From Hoplostethus atlanticus (Eukaryota; Chordata; Actinopteri; Trachichthyiformes; Trachichthyidae): a stretch of DNA of 64,000 bases. The position numbers and the translations under genes were made by a program. The notes under the pieces were generated by a model. The model saw nothing but the letters and a program-made list of their open reading frames with translations, was not told the DNA's origin and ran no database searches. The DNA lies in assembly GCA_034670405.1 (NCBI GenBank), contig JAXDDX010000298.1, positions 186,001 to 250,000 of the forward strand, in the 5' to 3' direction. This document shows positions 9,446-19,568 of the stretch, piece after piece. Each line of letters starts with the position of its first letter. Position 1 is the stretch's first letter.

Positions 9446-11543
9446 GCACGACAGACTCCAGGAGTGCAGTTTTCAACTGTTCAAACGAGCTGCGATGTTC
9501 CTCCTTCCAATCGTTCGGATGCAACTTCCTGAATGTAACAGCACGTCGTCCAGTCCCTTTCGTACTTCCTTTCTTTCCCTTCGGTGCAGCAGTCAGTGTG
9601 TACAGCGGCTTGGCTATGCGAGAGCAGTCGGGTATGAACTGCTGATAATACATGACCATGCCCAGGAAAGACTGGATCTTCTTCTGGGAGGGTGTAACAC
9701 CATCCTCCATCATGAGATCGGCCTCTACGAAGGAAGCAATGGCCTTAACCTTATCAGGGTCAGTTGACACACCGGTCTCATCAATCACATGCCCCAGAAA
9801 TCTTACACTTCTCCTGAGTAGGTGACATTTCTTTGGGGCCAGCTTCAAGCCATGTGTGTGCAGCTTGCTGAAAACTGTCTCAAGCCTCTTGAGGGCTTCA
9901 GCCTCGTTGGGAGCATATACAAGCACATCATCCAAATAGCAGAGCAGGGTCAAGAAGTTCTGGTCACCAAATATCCCCATCATGAGGCGCATGAAGCTTG
10001 CAGGGCTGTTGCACAGACCCTGAGGAAGCCTATTGAACTCATAGAGCCCCATGGGTGTGGTGAAGGCTGTCAGCTTCTTGTCTTCCTCTGCCATGGTGAC
10101 GTTATAGTAGCCAGAGGTGAGGTCCATGGCACTAAATATGGCGTTACCTCCCAGAGCTGCCAGACAGTCTGACTGGTGGGGCAAGGGATGGGCATCCTTG
10201 ACTGTGTGTGCATTTAACCAGCGGTAATCCACACATATCCTGAGCTCCCCATTTTTCTTCCACACAAGCACTAGAGGAGAAGCCCACTCGCTGTTGGACT
10301 TGCGAATGAGCTCACGTTCCTCCATCTCTGTAAGAACCTGTCGGAGCTTGTGGTACTGCCCTGGTGGGACCCGCCGGTAGGGAAGTCTGAATGGCCGCTC
10401 ATCAGTCAAATGGATGCGGTGGACAAAATCCTTGGCCAGCCCACAATCGAGCTTGCCCCTGGAGAAGACGTCATCATACTTATGAATCAGTTCCAGCAGC
10501 TGTGATTTCCAGTGGTCTGACACCTCACATGAATCAATATCCAGATCATCCAGTCCCAAGTCGTGTAAACGGTCATGAAAACTGGAGCAAGGAGGGGGAC
10601 TGGGGCTGCTGGTCGCCTCACTACCTATTGTCTGACTCTGCACTTTTTCAGCTGGCTTTTGCTCAGAGGTCATATCCATGTCCTCCATGGCTATGCAGGT
10701 GGACACATCTGCCACTTTGGTGTGACGCTTTAAAGTGACGATTTTGTCAGAGGTGTTCAAAATCCTGACTGGGATCCATCTGTTACCGTTCATAGAGGAT
10801 ACTGACCTGCAGACCATGATGTCTTTCTTGTGGGTTAGTGCTTTTGGTGGCTCAACCATAATGGTGCTGCCTTCGGAAAGGGGTGAAGCTGCAGGCAACT
10901 TGCCCCAAACCAGGTGCTCTTGCTTTGGGAGAAGAGTTACTGCCTGTGTCAGTTTGACAGTGCCAATGAAATCTGGCATTGTGTCACCACTCCATCTGTT
11001 GATGCCAGACAACATGTTAAGGAACTGCATGATCTCAGGTGCATTTGTGGACTCAGGCTTGCTCAGAACTTGCCAGAAGTGGGGAGACTGTTTGAACTGC
11101 CTTATGAGATGTTTAATGACATTTGTGCCCAAGATCAGCTCATCTTTCTGCCCAGAAACCACTAAGGCAGGCACACTGAATGTGCATCCATACACTTCCA
11201 TCTTCAAGCTGTGAATACATTTGGGCTTTACTTGGATTCCACCACAGCCAACGAGCACAAGGTCATTGTGAACACAGTTGGGCTCTGATGCTAATCCAGC
11301 ATCCTTAAGCACCCGCTCAGCTTCTTCATTAATGGTGCAGGCCATGGAGCCAGTATCTAGCAGAGCTTGCAATGCAACTTTATCATCTACCAGTGCATTA
11401 GTGTAGAACAGACTGTCAGATGTATTAAGCTTGGTTATATTCTGGAACAATACACTAGTACCAGGTGGGGCAGCTTTTAGGCTTTCTTCATACACAGACT
11501 GCATGTCTTCACTGGAGTTGAGGGTCTCACTACTGTCACTCAC
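9354..11543 (-). CDS. pol: Gypsy protease and reverse transcriptase
   Basis: The 729-codon open frame holds, in order, a retropepsin-like protease with LQALLDTGSMACTIN (about residues 57-71), a spacer, and a full reverse transcriptase: WASPLVLVWKKNGELRICVDY (fingers), FSAMDLTSGYYNVTM (first catalytic Asp), FNRLPQGLCNSPASF, and the catalytic LCYLDDVLVYAPN (YLDD box). It ends at the first Asp of RNase H (LSTDASR). The protease processes the polyprotein and RT copies element RNA into cDNA. This frame is intact over its length, but frameshifts downstream separate it from RNase H and integrase. Confidence 0.88.
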   Translation of the reverse strand: MSDSSETLNSSEDMQSVYEESLKAAPPGTSVLFQNITKLNTSDSLFYTNALVDDKVALQALLDTGSMACTINEEAERVLKDAGLASEPNCVHNDLVLVGCGGIQVKPKCIHSLKMEVYGCTFSVPALVVSGQKDELILGTNVIKHLIRQFKQSPHFWQVLSKPESTNAPEIMQFLNMLSGINRWSGDTMPDFIGTVKLTQAVTLLPKQEHLVWGKLPAASPLSEGSTIMVEPPKALTHKKDIMVCRSVSSMNGNRWIPVRILNTSDKIVTLKRHTKVADVSTCIAMEDMDMTSEQKPAEKVQSQTIGSEATSSPSPPPCSSFHDRLHDLGLDDLDIDSCEVSDHWKSQLLELIHKYDDVFSRGKLDCGLAKDFVHRIHLTDERPFRLPYRRVPPGQYHKLRQVLTEMEERELIRKSNSEWASPLVLVWKKNGELRICVDYRWLNAHTVKDAHPLPHQSDCLAALGGNAIFSAMDLTSGYYNVTMAEEDKKLTAFTTPMGLYEFNRLPQGLCNSPASFMRLMMGIFGDQNFLTLLCYLDDVLVYAPNEAEALKRLETVFSKLHTHGLKLAPKKCHLLRRSVRFLGHVIDETGVSTDPDKVKAIASFVEADLMMEDGVTPSQKKIQSFLGMVMYYQQFIPDCSRIAKPLYTLTAAPKGKKGSTKGTGRRAVTFRKLHPNDWKEEHRSSFEQLKTALLESVVLAHPDFSWPFLLSTDASRWLRCRIVSGQRG

Positions 11544-11569
11544 ACAGTCCCCTCCCAGGTGTGAGTGAC

Positions 11570-12052
11570 TTAGTTTCCCTGACCAGGCGAGCTACCACCT
11601 CGCTGTATAACAGTGGCTTTGGGGCAGTCTTTTCGCTGATGTCCCACTTCTAGACAGCCTAGATATCTCCTTTCTCTCATGCAGTGTGTTCGTGTCGAGT
11701 GAGAGCTGTTACCGCAGACTCGGCATGGGCCTGGGGTGAAACGATCTGAGGGGGAAAACTGGGGTCTGGCAGCATCAAGAGGCTGGCTGGTACGCTCTAA
11801 CACTCTCTCTAACATACTTAGCACACGCTCCAGAGCACTCTGATCTGAAGCAGCTGCTTCACTTGGCTTGGTTGGATTGGTTGAGGTGCACTTGACGGTG
11901 TTCACTTGGGCATAGTCAACTTCAGGCTCTGGAGGACTAATAGTCGTTACAGCAGTGGCTACATGGAGGGCATGCGTTTTGGCCATGTTCGTGTTTGACT
12001 TTCTCACTTGGTACTCCCTTTGATGTTCTCCTGCACCTCTGTGAGTGACCAC
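11570..12052 (-). pseudogene. gag: Gypsy Gag C-terminal part with zinc-binding motif
   Basis: The C-terminal Gag portion is a Ser/Thr-rich linker with an amphipathic stretch (ALERVLSMLERVLERT) followed by a Cys/His cluster (CRVCGNSSHSTRTHC, then CLEVGHQRKDCPK), a two-part zinc-binding array typical of nucleocapsid. It overlaps the upstream gag frame (12004-12921) in another phase, so either a frameshift mutation or a frame change lies near 12030. The frame ends shortly before the protease frame at 11543. Confidence 0.7.
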
Positions 12053-12921
12053 TTACTTATGGGCTTACACTTGAAAACACAGGCGAGACTAGGATCAGGG
12101 CAGTTTCTGATGAACATCATTGCTATTTCTGCATCCATATTGTCCATTCTACTTCCGTGGCGCTTCAAGTGTCTGTCAGCTGTTTCGGCAGCTGTATTCA
12201 GTCTAACCCAGTAATCTACTAGCGTTTCCCTTGCTGTTGGCTGGGTGGCATAGAAATCGGCCAGCGGTAGACAAGACCCAGGAGTTTCGCTAAAGTAGCG
12301 TCTCAGGATAGTATAGATTGTCTCGGGAGTAACAACTGTACCAGATGATGAGCTGCTTTTCAATCCCACTTTGACAATACTTTTCGCTCTGCCAAGAAGG
12401 TGGCTGAGAATCTCATCTATTTGTTCATCGGTTGAGAAACCTCTCTTTGACAAATACACCTCCATTGTATCAATCCACTCTTGAATGGAATATTTGTCGT
12501 CGCCATCACCACGATACATGGGAGGCGCCTTGATATCAGATCTGACAACCAGGCTTACTTTGGAAAGGTCAATGGTTGTGTCTGACACTTCAGCTCGAAC
12601 TGGCTTAGCTGATGGAGGCTGGCTTGGGGTGAGTGGGGACTGACTGGTTAACAAGCGGCTGGCTATTGACTCACCTATCTGACTCCCTAACTCACCGATG
12701 AGATCACGTAACTGTTGGGTGGTGTTCACATTGCTGGAAATAGGAGTGGAAAACTGAGGCTCAAGTGGAGGATTTTCAGTAATAGAATCTGATCCTAATG
12801 TCTCCTCACTTGTTAACACTGGAGCCCTACTCCGAACTACTCCATCTGTGATAAACGTACCCCTGCCTCTCCCAAGAACTGGTGTGAAGATATTAAACAT
12901 ATCCTTGCCTCCGCATGCCAT
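12004..12921 (-). CDS. gag: Gypsy Gag N-terminal and capsid part
   Basis: 305 codons starting 254 bp inside the PBS. A low-complexity N-terminus is followed by a retrotransposon Gag region (SDIKAPPMYRGDGDDKYSIQ, EWIDTMEVYLSKRGFS, DYWVRLNTAAETADRHLKRH) whose tryptophan and helix pattern fits the Ty3/gypsy capsid. Gag packages the element RNA into cytoplasmic particles. The reading frame is intact here and changes phase before the zinc-binding part. Confidence 0.75.
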   Translation of the reverse strand: MACGGKDMFNIFTPVLGRGRGTFITDGVVRSRAPVLTSEETLGSDSITENPPLEPQFSTPISSNVNTTQQLRDLIGELGSQIGESIASRLLTSQSPLTPSQPPSAKPVRAEVSDTTIDLSKVSLVVRSDIKAPPMYRGDGDDKYSIQEWIDTMEVYLSKRGFSTDEQIDEILSHLLGRAKSIVKVGLKSSSSSGTVVTPETIYTILRRYFSETPGSCLPLADFYATQPTARETLVDYWVRLNTAAETADRHLKRHGSRMDNMDAEIAMMFIRNCPDPSLACVFKCKPISKWSLTEVQENIKGSTK

Positions 12922-13174
12922 ATTTCACTCAACATACAGACATATAAAGGGGTAGCAAGTAAACCAAATTAGAACAGTTTTCCAAATTTCATAGAAAATT
13001 ACAACTTGTACCAATATTATTCTTTTTTTGTGAAGATAACTGATTATTCTGAACACCTGGATTTATACAGAGTATTAGCAATCAATTCAGCAGCTAACAG
13101 AATCCACAAGTCCACCAACTGGGCATTACAAGCACACAGCAGAACCTCGGCGATCGGCGGCGGCTGACCAATGG

Positions 13175-13192
13175 ATCCGGGTCACGGCACCA
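13175..13192 (-). promoter_or_regulatory. Primer binding site, tRNA-His type, of gypsy element
   Basis: On the - strand the 18 bases TGGTGCCGTGACCCGGAT follow the LTR end (CGCTACA) after a 6-base spacer. From knowledge of tRNA 3' ends this resembles a tRNA-His primer site. It fixes the 5' end of the element at the right side. Confidence 0.75.
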
Positions 13193-13198
13193 GTTTTA

Positions 13199-14234
13199 TG
13201 TAGCGGCTGCAGAATGATTGCTGAAGGAGACCAGTCACACCAGGCTTCAGGATCTGCACTTTTAATCTATAAAGAGCAGCACGGGGCACAATCAGTACAC
13301 AGACAGTGTTGACAGATTCTCTCTCAGTCACCAGCACAAAAGCTGTCCAGGTTTTTTCTTTTTTCTGTAATAAACAAAATACTGCTATAAATACAATATA
13401 TATGCACACTAACAAAATGTGTGCCTTTACATGTGTATATGAAATTAATAGTTACATTAAAAACAAAAATGAAAATATTCAGTGAGTAAAATTAATACCC
13501 ATAAAAACAAGTCAATTTGTTTTTACTGGATGTCTCACCCTTCACTTTACATGTAGAATTAAACAAACATCTTTGCAAAATAAAAATTAAAAATGCACAT
13601 TAAATAAAAAACTGTTCTCTTTAAGCTGTCAGGCTACTCATTCAATGCAGTCCTATGAAAATACACAAAAATTATAACAGATAACAACTTAACACAGTAT
13701 CATACCTATAAAGAGCAGCACGGGGCACAATCAGTACACAGACAGCGTTGACAGATTCTCTCTCAGTCACCTACAGCGCATCAGAAAATATGCAAATGAG
13801 GGAAAATCTCCGACAGATTTAACAGCAGTAAAGTCCGTTTTTCTGACCAAACTCAATGACAAAACTCAGGAAACATTAGCAATGAGCTATCATTATATTT
13901 CCACGCAATTTAAACCAGGTTAAATTACTTTTAAACACGCTAAATTAATCAAAGAAGAGAGAGTATCACAACACGTCTTACCAGCACAAAAGCTGTCCAA
14001 GTTTTGCCGCGAGGTTGCAACTACGTCACTTCTGCAGCTATACTGCGTCAATAATTGAAGCCCCCCTGCTACAACAGGTAAACCGGAACTATTTACACAG
14101 TCACTCCACTCATTCAATATAAAGTTGGCGATATACCAACACTTTGACTCCATAAAATAAAATATTACACACAGGTTTTGAGAATGTTCACAAAAATAAA
14201 AATAAAATATAAACAACATATTGACTCAGCTACA
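13199..14234 (-). repeat. Right (5') LTR of gypsy element
   Basis: 1036 bp with TG...CA ends on the - strand (TGTAGCTGAGTC... at 14234, ...CCGCTACA at 13199). It contains an undisturbed TTAA at the site where the other LTR holds piggyBac. A 66-bp segment occurs twice, at 13267-13332 and 13706-13771, and AGCACAAAAGCTGTCC also occurs twice, at 13333 and 13983. See the finding on a spliced-looking duplication. Confidence 0.85.
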
Positions 14235-15524
14235 TATACACGTGTCGCTCAAGGTTATGTTGATAGTCCCAGCATATTTAACAGGGTGTTAGCCGAAGAT
14301 CTGCAACATTTAGACATCCCCAGTACAGTGCTCCAGTATGTGGATGATTTATTGATCTGTAGTCCTACAAAACAGCAGTGTGAGATAGACTCTGTTGCAG
14401 TGTTGACAGCGTTAGCACAAGGCGGACACAAAGTCAGCCAAGACAAATTGCAGTTTTGTCAAGAGGAAGTTGATTACCTAGGAAGGAGATTGAGCGGGGA
14501 TAAAAGGCTAATTGCCCCCTCCCAAGTAGACGCCATAACTAACGCTCCCAAACCTCAAACGGTGGGACAGATGCTTTCTTTTCTGGGGATGGCGGGATAC
14601 AGTTGTCAGTGGATTTGTGACTATGCTGTCAAAACAGCGCCTCTGAGAGCCCTCATACGAGCGGCGGGACAAAATAATAGTTCAGCCCACTTACAGTGGA
14701 CAGAGGACGCAGAGGGGGCCTTCAGCGCACTTAAAGGGGACCTGCAATTGGCTCCAGCACTCGGAAATCCGGACTATTCGAAGCCTTTCCATTTGTATGT
14801 TGCAGAACGAGCAGGATATGCAAATGCAGTATTAATGCAGGACACACCAACGCGCAAACAACCTTTAGCTTACTATAGCACCAAATTGGAAAACATTGAG
14901 TCCGGTCTGCCACCCTGTTATCAGGGACTGGCTGCAGCTGCTTTCGCTTTTCAAAAAGCCTCCACACTAACTATGGGCCACCCAGTGACCCTTTATATGT
15001 CTCATCAGTTGCACGCCTTGCTCACAAGCCCACGGTTCGTTCTAACTCAAGCTAGAAAAACTGGGTACGAGGTTATACTCTCAGCACCCGAACTTAACAT
15101 CCAACGTTGCAATACAGTAAATCCTTCAACACGGATGGTATTGCCTGTGGACGGGACTCCACATGATTGTGTCCAGGTAACACATGATTTTATGCAGGCA
15201 CGTGATGACCTGCATACTCAACCAATTACAGCAGATCTCACATTGTTTGTAGACGGCTCCTGTTTTAAAGATGGAAAACATGCCGGCTATGGCATAGTAC
15301 AATTAAATAAAGACAACACCTTTACAAACATTCAAGCAACTAAAATTGCCCAACCATGTTCTGCACAACTAGCAGAAATCAAGGCTTTAACAGCCGCATG
15401 TAAATTAGCTCGAGGAAAGCGCCTCAATGTATATACTGATTCACAATACGCATACGGTGTGTGTCATGTAGACGGTAGCATCTGGAAACAGAGAGGGTTT
15501 GTAGAGCAGATGGTACCCCAGTAA
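14235..15524 (+). pseudogene. pol: Endogenous retrovirus RT C-terminal half and RNase H
   Basis: The retroviral pol resumes after the gypsy insertion. The RT palm has the catalytic VLQYVDDLLICSP (YVDD, ~14328-14366), then the thumb/connection, followed by RNase H with LFVDGSCFKDGKHAGYG (first Asp), AEIKALTAACKL (Glu) and VYTDSQYAYGV (second Asp). YVDD is the usual RT box of class I retroviruses. The frame ends at 15524 because of a frameshift near 15508; the correct phase continues into integrase. The first listed codons (from 14178) are LTR sequence of the gypsy element and not part of pol. Confidence 0.85.
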
Positions 15525-17059
15525 GACACGGGGAAGCTGTCTCTGCTCTGCTAGATGCAATACACCTACCAGCAGCGGTTGCTATCATCAAGTGTCTGGC
15601 ACACCAAAAAACAAACTCCTTGATAGCCACAGAGAATAATTTAGCGGCTGCTAAACGAGCAGCAATAAGCACTAGTATGGCGCCACTGCTGTTTGCAGCA
15701 GATTGTGAGCCACTTACGACCCTCTCTTCTCTCATATTGGCTCAAGGAAGGGCGGATATTTATGAACAGTCCGTAGGGGTAAAACGAGGTGCTGTCAAAA
15801 TTACGCAGGACGGCCCTCAAAAAGGGCTATGGCGGAGCCCCCATGGTCATTTTGTATTACCCATATCTTTGTTACGTTATGCCATTAGGAATGCGCATGG
15901 TCAGGACCATTGCGCAAGGGGGGAAGTTATAAAACGCCTCCAGGCAGTTTGGTGGACACCATTTTTAGCAGCCACAGTAGATAGAACATTGCACGAATGT
16001 GACGTGTGTGCTCAATATAATGTAAGGAAAGCATTTTCGGCCCCAATAGCACACATTCCTCCACCAGATGGTCCCTTTAGACATCTAATGATAGACTACG
16101 TGGCTATGACCCAGCGAATAGGAAGAATGAGGTATATTTTGGTTGTGATCGATAGGTTCAGCAGATGGGTTGAGGCGGTGCCAACAGCTAAATCGGTAGC
16201 AAAATTCTTATGCAAAGAAGTTTTCCCACGATTTGGCATAGCAGATGCTATTAGCTCAGACAACGGACCGCATTTTATAGCAGAAATCACCAAAATAACA
16301 TTTAAGATGCTAGGGATAAAACAGAAGTTTGGGTGTGTGTATCACCCTCAGTCACAGGGAACAGTTGAACGAGCTAATGGCATTCTAAAAGCAAAATTGG
16401 CTAAAATGCTGGCAGACTACGAGGGGAAGCTTAATTGGGTGGAAGCTTTGCCTCTGGCGCTAATGTGCATGAGATCACAAACTAACAGACTAACACATCT
16501 AACACCGCATGAAATGTTTACAGGACGACCAATGCCTGTGCCATATCTTAGAGGCCCATATGAAGGTCCTCCACTCGAGCAGTTGGAACAAGAATTAGCA
16601 AGTTATGTACAGCATTTAACCCAAATCCATAAGTTGATATTTCACCAGGTAAAAGGCGCCACTGAGGACAGAGACGCTGACATCCCAGTCCAACTGCGAA
16701 GGGTGCGTCCAGGAGAGTGGGTATATGTCAAGGTATTCAAGAGAAAGTGGAATCAGCCCAGGCGTGAAGGCCCATTTAAAGTCATCCTAGCAACCCCAAC
16801 AGCTCTAAAGGTTGAAGGTAAGAGGTTTTGGTTCCACCTAAACCACTGCTGCAGAGCAGACGACCCAGAAGGGACGGCTGAAGCATACAGAAGGAGGAGA
16901 GCACGCCCTGGGTCAGAAGGGGAAGGTGACACCGCCCCACAAGAAACTAGACGGTCCCAGAGCCCACAGGGGGAAAGACAATCCCAGAGATTGGCTGCCA
17001 GACGGGCCAGAAGTAGCCCAGCAAGTAGTGGATCGTTAGCATCAAGACAGGAAAAGTGA
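15509..17059 (+). CDS. pol: Endogenous retrovirus integrase
   Basis: It follows the RNase H end in the phase of 15620. It has a zinc-binding HHCC region (NAHGQDH, HECDVCAQYN), then the catalytic core with HLMIDYVAMTQ (first Asp), AISSDNGPHFI (second Asp) and SQGTVERANGIL (Glu), and a C-terminal GPY/F-like module (GEWVYVKVFKRKWNQPRREG, PFKVILATPTALKV), all typical of gamma/epsilon-like integrases. The C-terminus is basic and Ser/Arg-rich. The core reads without stops over ~480 codons, the best preserved part of this provirus. It inserts proviral DNA into chromosomes. Confidence 0.88.
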   Translation, partial: DGTPVRHGEAVSALLDAIHLPAAVAIIKCLAHQKTNSLIATENNLAAAKRAAISTSMAPLLFAADCEPLTTLSSLILAQGRADIYEQSVGVKRGAVKITQDGPQKGLWRSPHGHFVLPISLLRYAIRNAHGQDHCARGEVIKRLQAVWWTPFLAATVDRTLHECDVCAQYNVRKAFSAPIAHIPPPDGPFRHLMIDYVAMTQRIGRMRYILVVIDRFSRWVEAVPTAKSVAKFLCKEVFPRFGIADAISSDNGPHFIAEITKITFKMLGIKQKFGCVYHPQSQGTVERANGILKAKLAKMLADYEGKLNWVEALPLALMCMRSQTNRLTHLTPHEMFTGRPMPVPYLRGPYEGPPLEQLEQELASYVQHLTQIHKLIFHQVKGATEDRDADIPVQLRRVRPGEWVYVKVFKRKWNQPRREGPFKVILATPTALKVEGKRFWFHLNHCCRADDPEGTAEAYRRRRARPGSEGEGDTAPQETRRSQSPQGERQSQRLAARRARSSPASSGSLASRQEK

Positions 17060-18849
17060 AGCAGATTCAGATAATGAACCACCCACAAGCTCAACAGAAA
17101 GTCCAAGGGGACGAGAAACAAACCCAGGGGAAGGGCCATCTAGAACATAAGGGAGAGAGAGTAAATAGAAGGGGGTTATGGGGGGGGAATAATGGCAACA
17201 ATTACAATTTGGCTAATATATGAGGGTTTTAGGGAAAAAGAAGCAGTTACAAAACAGAGGCAGCTGATTGACTGTGCTTTAACAGCCGGAGCTACGGCAG
17301 TAAAACAAGGAAAATTGCCACCAAATAAACTAATTGAACTTATCCACACTAGATTATAGAATGAACACATTTACGCCCCTATACACCAAGACCAAAATAG
17401 AAGTAGTCACCCTAAAACTCGGACATGATATATTATTTAGCACTCATGGCTAATTAGCAAGACAAGGAAAGAAAGGTGTAAGACAGCTTCAGATAGATGT
17501 GGATTTAGTTATGGTCTATATGCAGACAAACTGATGCCCAGGGAAGCCTGAAAAAAGCAAACTAACACTCTTTGTATTTTGATAGATAAATCAGGGCAGA
17601 AGGCCCAGGATACACGTGGCCATCAGTCCCACAAAATCAGAGCTTTGATATGCAACCTCAAGACCATACAGGGCATCCCCAGCCATGAACCAACCACGCC
17701 AAACCATGAACCAGTGGTACCAACAAGGAAATGTGTTGATCACCGTACCAGGACCAGAGGAGTCGGAGTGGGAGACGCAGCAGCTGAGAGCATCAGATCC
17801 AGGAGTCACCCATCAGAGTTCTCCCACCATCGAGCAGGATGCGACAGGACCAGCTACTCTAATCAAGGATGAATCGACTGCGGGAAGCATTTTTGTTCCT
17901 CCTCCCCGAACACCCTCACTACTACACCAGGTGCCATATGGAGAGATGCCAAACCAATACCAAGAACCATCGACCTCAGCATGGCAGCCGCCACCCAAAG
18001 AGAACACCTATACCACACCTGTAGATGTTGTCGCCAGAAACCACGCACCGTACGACCTGTCCGACTGCCAAATACTGCAATCACTGGATGAGAACCCACG
18101 CAAGACGCCACCTTACCCCTAAGTCACCCTACCCCTAAGCCATCCTACCCTAAGCCATATTACCCTTAAAGCCATTCTACCCCCAAACCATCCTACCCCT
18201 ACAACCATCCAACCCCTAAGCCACCTTACCCCTATCAAACCACGACACCAACTCACATTTGGACTGAGACTGACTTGGAAGATACCCATACTAACATGAA
18301 CGACGAGGTTCTAGTATCCTCTCATGTTAGTGACCCTCTACAGCACGCAAAGTGTCTGGGTTGAAGACGACTGATGAAGATGACTAACGACGACTACATG
18401 ACGACTTATCTTTTGAGTACAGGTTTCTTAACACCTATAATTAACATAGATGTGCCATAGATTGATGATAGATTGTTTGGAATTATACTGTTTGAATAGA
18501 GTTCTTGATTATAATATCCACACTAATTAAGTAGTCCACACTGAAGTAGTCTACACTGGTAAATTGATACAAGTTAATATAATCTCACAGAGTGACAATG
18601 TAATCCACATATTATTTCTGATATCTAATACAATTTATATTATGAAGATCACAAGCTTAAAGCTCCCGTTCAGTGACTCGATTTTCCTGAATCTGCTCAT
18701 TTTAGTGGGCTGTTTTGTTATATGTTTGTCTCGTGTTGGTTACCCCAGGAGCCATGTTCAGTATGTGTATTCTGTGCACTTTAAAGAGACATGTTTGAGC
18801 CTGATAAGCAGCATGTGGGTGGGACTTGGTAAGTCCCAAAGGGGGGAAA
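17060..18849 (+). other. Post-pol region of the endogenous retrovirus, no recognisable env
   Basis: About 1.8 kb separates integrase from the 3' LTR. I find no long frame with an envelope signal peptide, fusion peptide, CX6CC motif or transmembrane anchor. What is visible is the proline-rich frame at 17685-18122, a C-rich tandem repeat at 18117-18240 (unit ~20 bp, CCCCTAAGCCATCCTACC), a hairpin at 18290-18331 (ACTAACATGA...TCATGTTAGT) and a polypurine tract AAAGGGGGGAAA at 18838-18849, directly before the LTR. Confidence 0.6.
17685..18122 (+). CDS. Proline-rich ORF of unknown function in endogenous retrovirus
   Basis: 145 codons, rich in Pro, Gln, Ser and Thr (SIFVPPPRTPSLLHQVPYGE, PSTSAWQPPPKENTYTTPVD), ending in DENPRKTPPYP just before the CCTAAG tandem repeat. 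I recognise no domain, signal peptide or membrane segment. It lies where env or an accessory gene is expected. It could be a short accessory protein or chance coding in a C-rich stretch. Confidence 0.3.
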   Translation: MNQPRQTMNQWYQQGNVLITVPGPEESEWETQQLRASDPGVTHQSSPTIEQDATGPATLIKDESTAGSIFVPPPRTPSLLHQVPYGEMPNQYQEPSTSAWQPPPKENTYTTPVDVVARNHAPYDLSDCQILQSLDENPRKTPPYP

Positions 18850-19568
18850 TGTTGTAAATAATTATAGTTAAGATATAATATGCCTTGTGTTAAGCAATAT
18901 TATCAATATCAAAATATTAAGTCTGCATAAATATAAAGAGTGTGTTTGATTAAGCATGTAACCTGAAGATCATAAATATAAAGAGTGTGTTTGATTAAGC
19001 ATGTAACCTGAAGATCATAAAGTAATCATAAAGTTTAAAAATACAGTCTAAAGTTTCCCCACAGTCTGAGGCCCTCTCACAATAAGGGTGTCCAAGGACG
19101 AGCTGCACAGGCCTCATTTTGATAAGAAGTACCTAGAAATAGACAGGCGGGGCATGCGCAGACAGGAGAGGCCCAGGTGGCCATAACGTAATGGTGAATG
19201 GGAAAGTCCCCAAAACTCCAAGTTTAACGGTTACGTAATGGAGGAAAACGGGACCACCTACATGCCCACAAAGACCCCCCCATAGGACCAAATTTGGTGT
19301 TCGGACACCATTATTTTCTTGCTGACAAAGCTAAAATTAATGAAAAATGGGCGTAGAAATCAGTATTCTCCACCCAGTTTTTAGGGTTTATAAGATCATG
19401 CACAGACAGTTGTACGTCAGTCTGGTTCCGGGACCAACTCGGGTTTTGTCTCTGTTGAAGAATAAAGCTCTATTGCAACGAACTCTGATCATCTCCAGTG
19501 ACTTCTTTGAACCTGTTTGAGACTCCAGTAACTACAGCATCTACAGAATCGTGTAAAGTATTAAGTGT
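18850..19568 (+). repeat. 3' LTR of endogenous retrovirus, also acting as LTR of a second partial provirus
   Basis: It starts TGTTGTAAATAAT directly after the polypurine tract. It contains a ~46-bp tandem duplication (ATAAATATAAAGAGTGTG...) at about 18927-19019, a TATA-like TTTATAAGATCATGC near 19388, AATAAAGC near 19462 and a U5 matching 1-199. It is followed not by flanking host DNA but by the same leader sequence as at 200 (TGGCGTGGGGGTCCGG), so it also heads a second, rearranged provirus. The U3 repeats again at 19932-20448. Confidence 0.8.

Larger units (their letters stand above)
4294..14234 (-). mobile_element. Ty3/gypsy LTR retrotransposon nested in the endogenous retrovirus
   Basis: Read on the - strand the order is 5' LTR (14234-13199), primer binding site (13192-13175), gag (12921-11570), protease-RT-RNase H-integrase (11543-6868), polypurine tract (~6580-6560) and 3' LTR (6559-4294). 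The RT-RNase H-integrase order is that of Ty3/gypsy. It sits inside the RT gene of an endogenous retrovirus on the opposite strand. Several frameshifts break pol, so the copy is dead, but both LTRs and most coding motifs remain. The target-site duplication cannot be checked because the left end and adjacent target are deleted. Confidence 0.9.

Noticed and set aside
18564-18857. 97-codon frame with a hydrophobic stretch as an env transmembrane remnant
   Set aside because: One hydrophobic segment (IFLNLLILVGCFVICLS) but no CX6CC, fusion peptide or upstream surface domain; too weak to call env.
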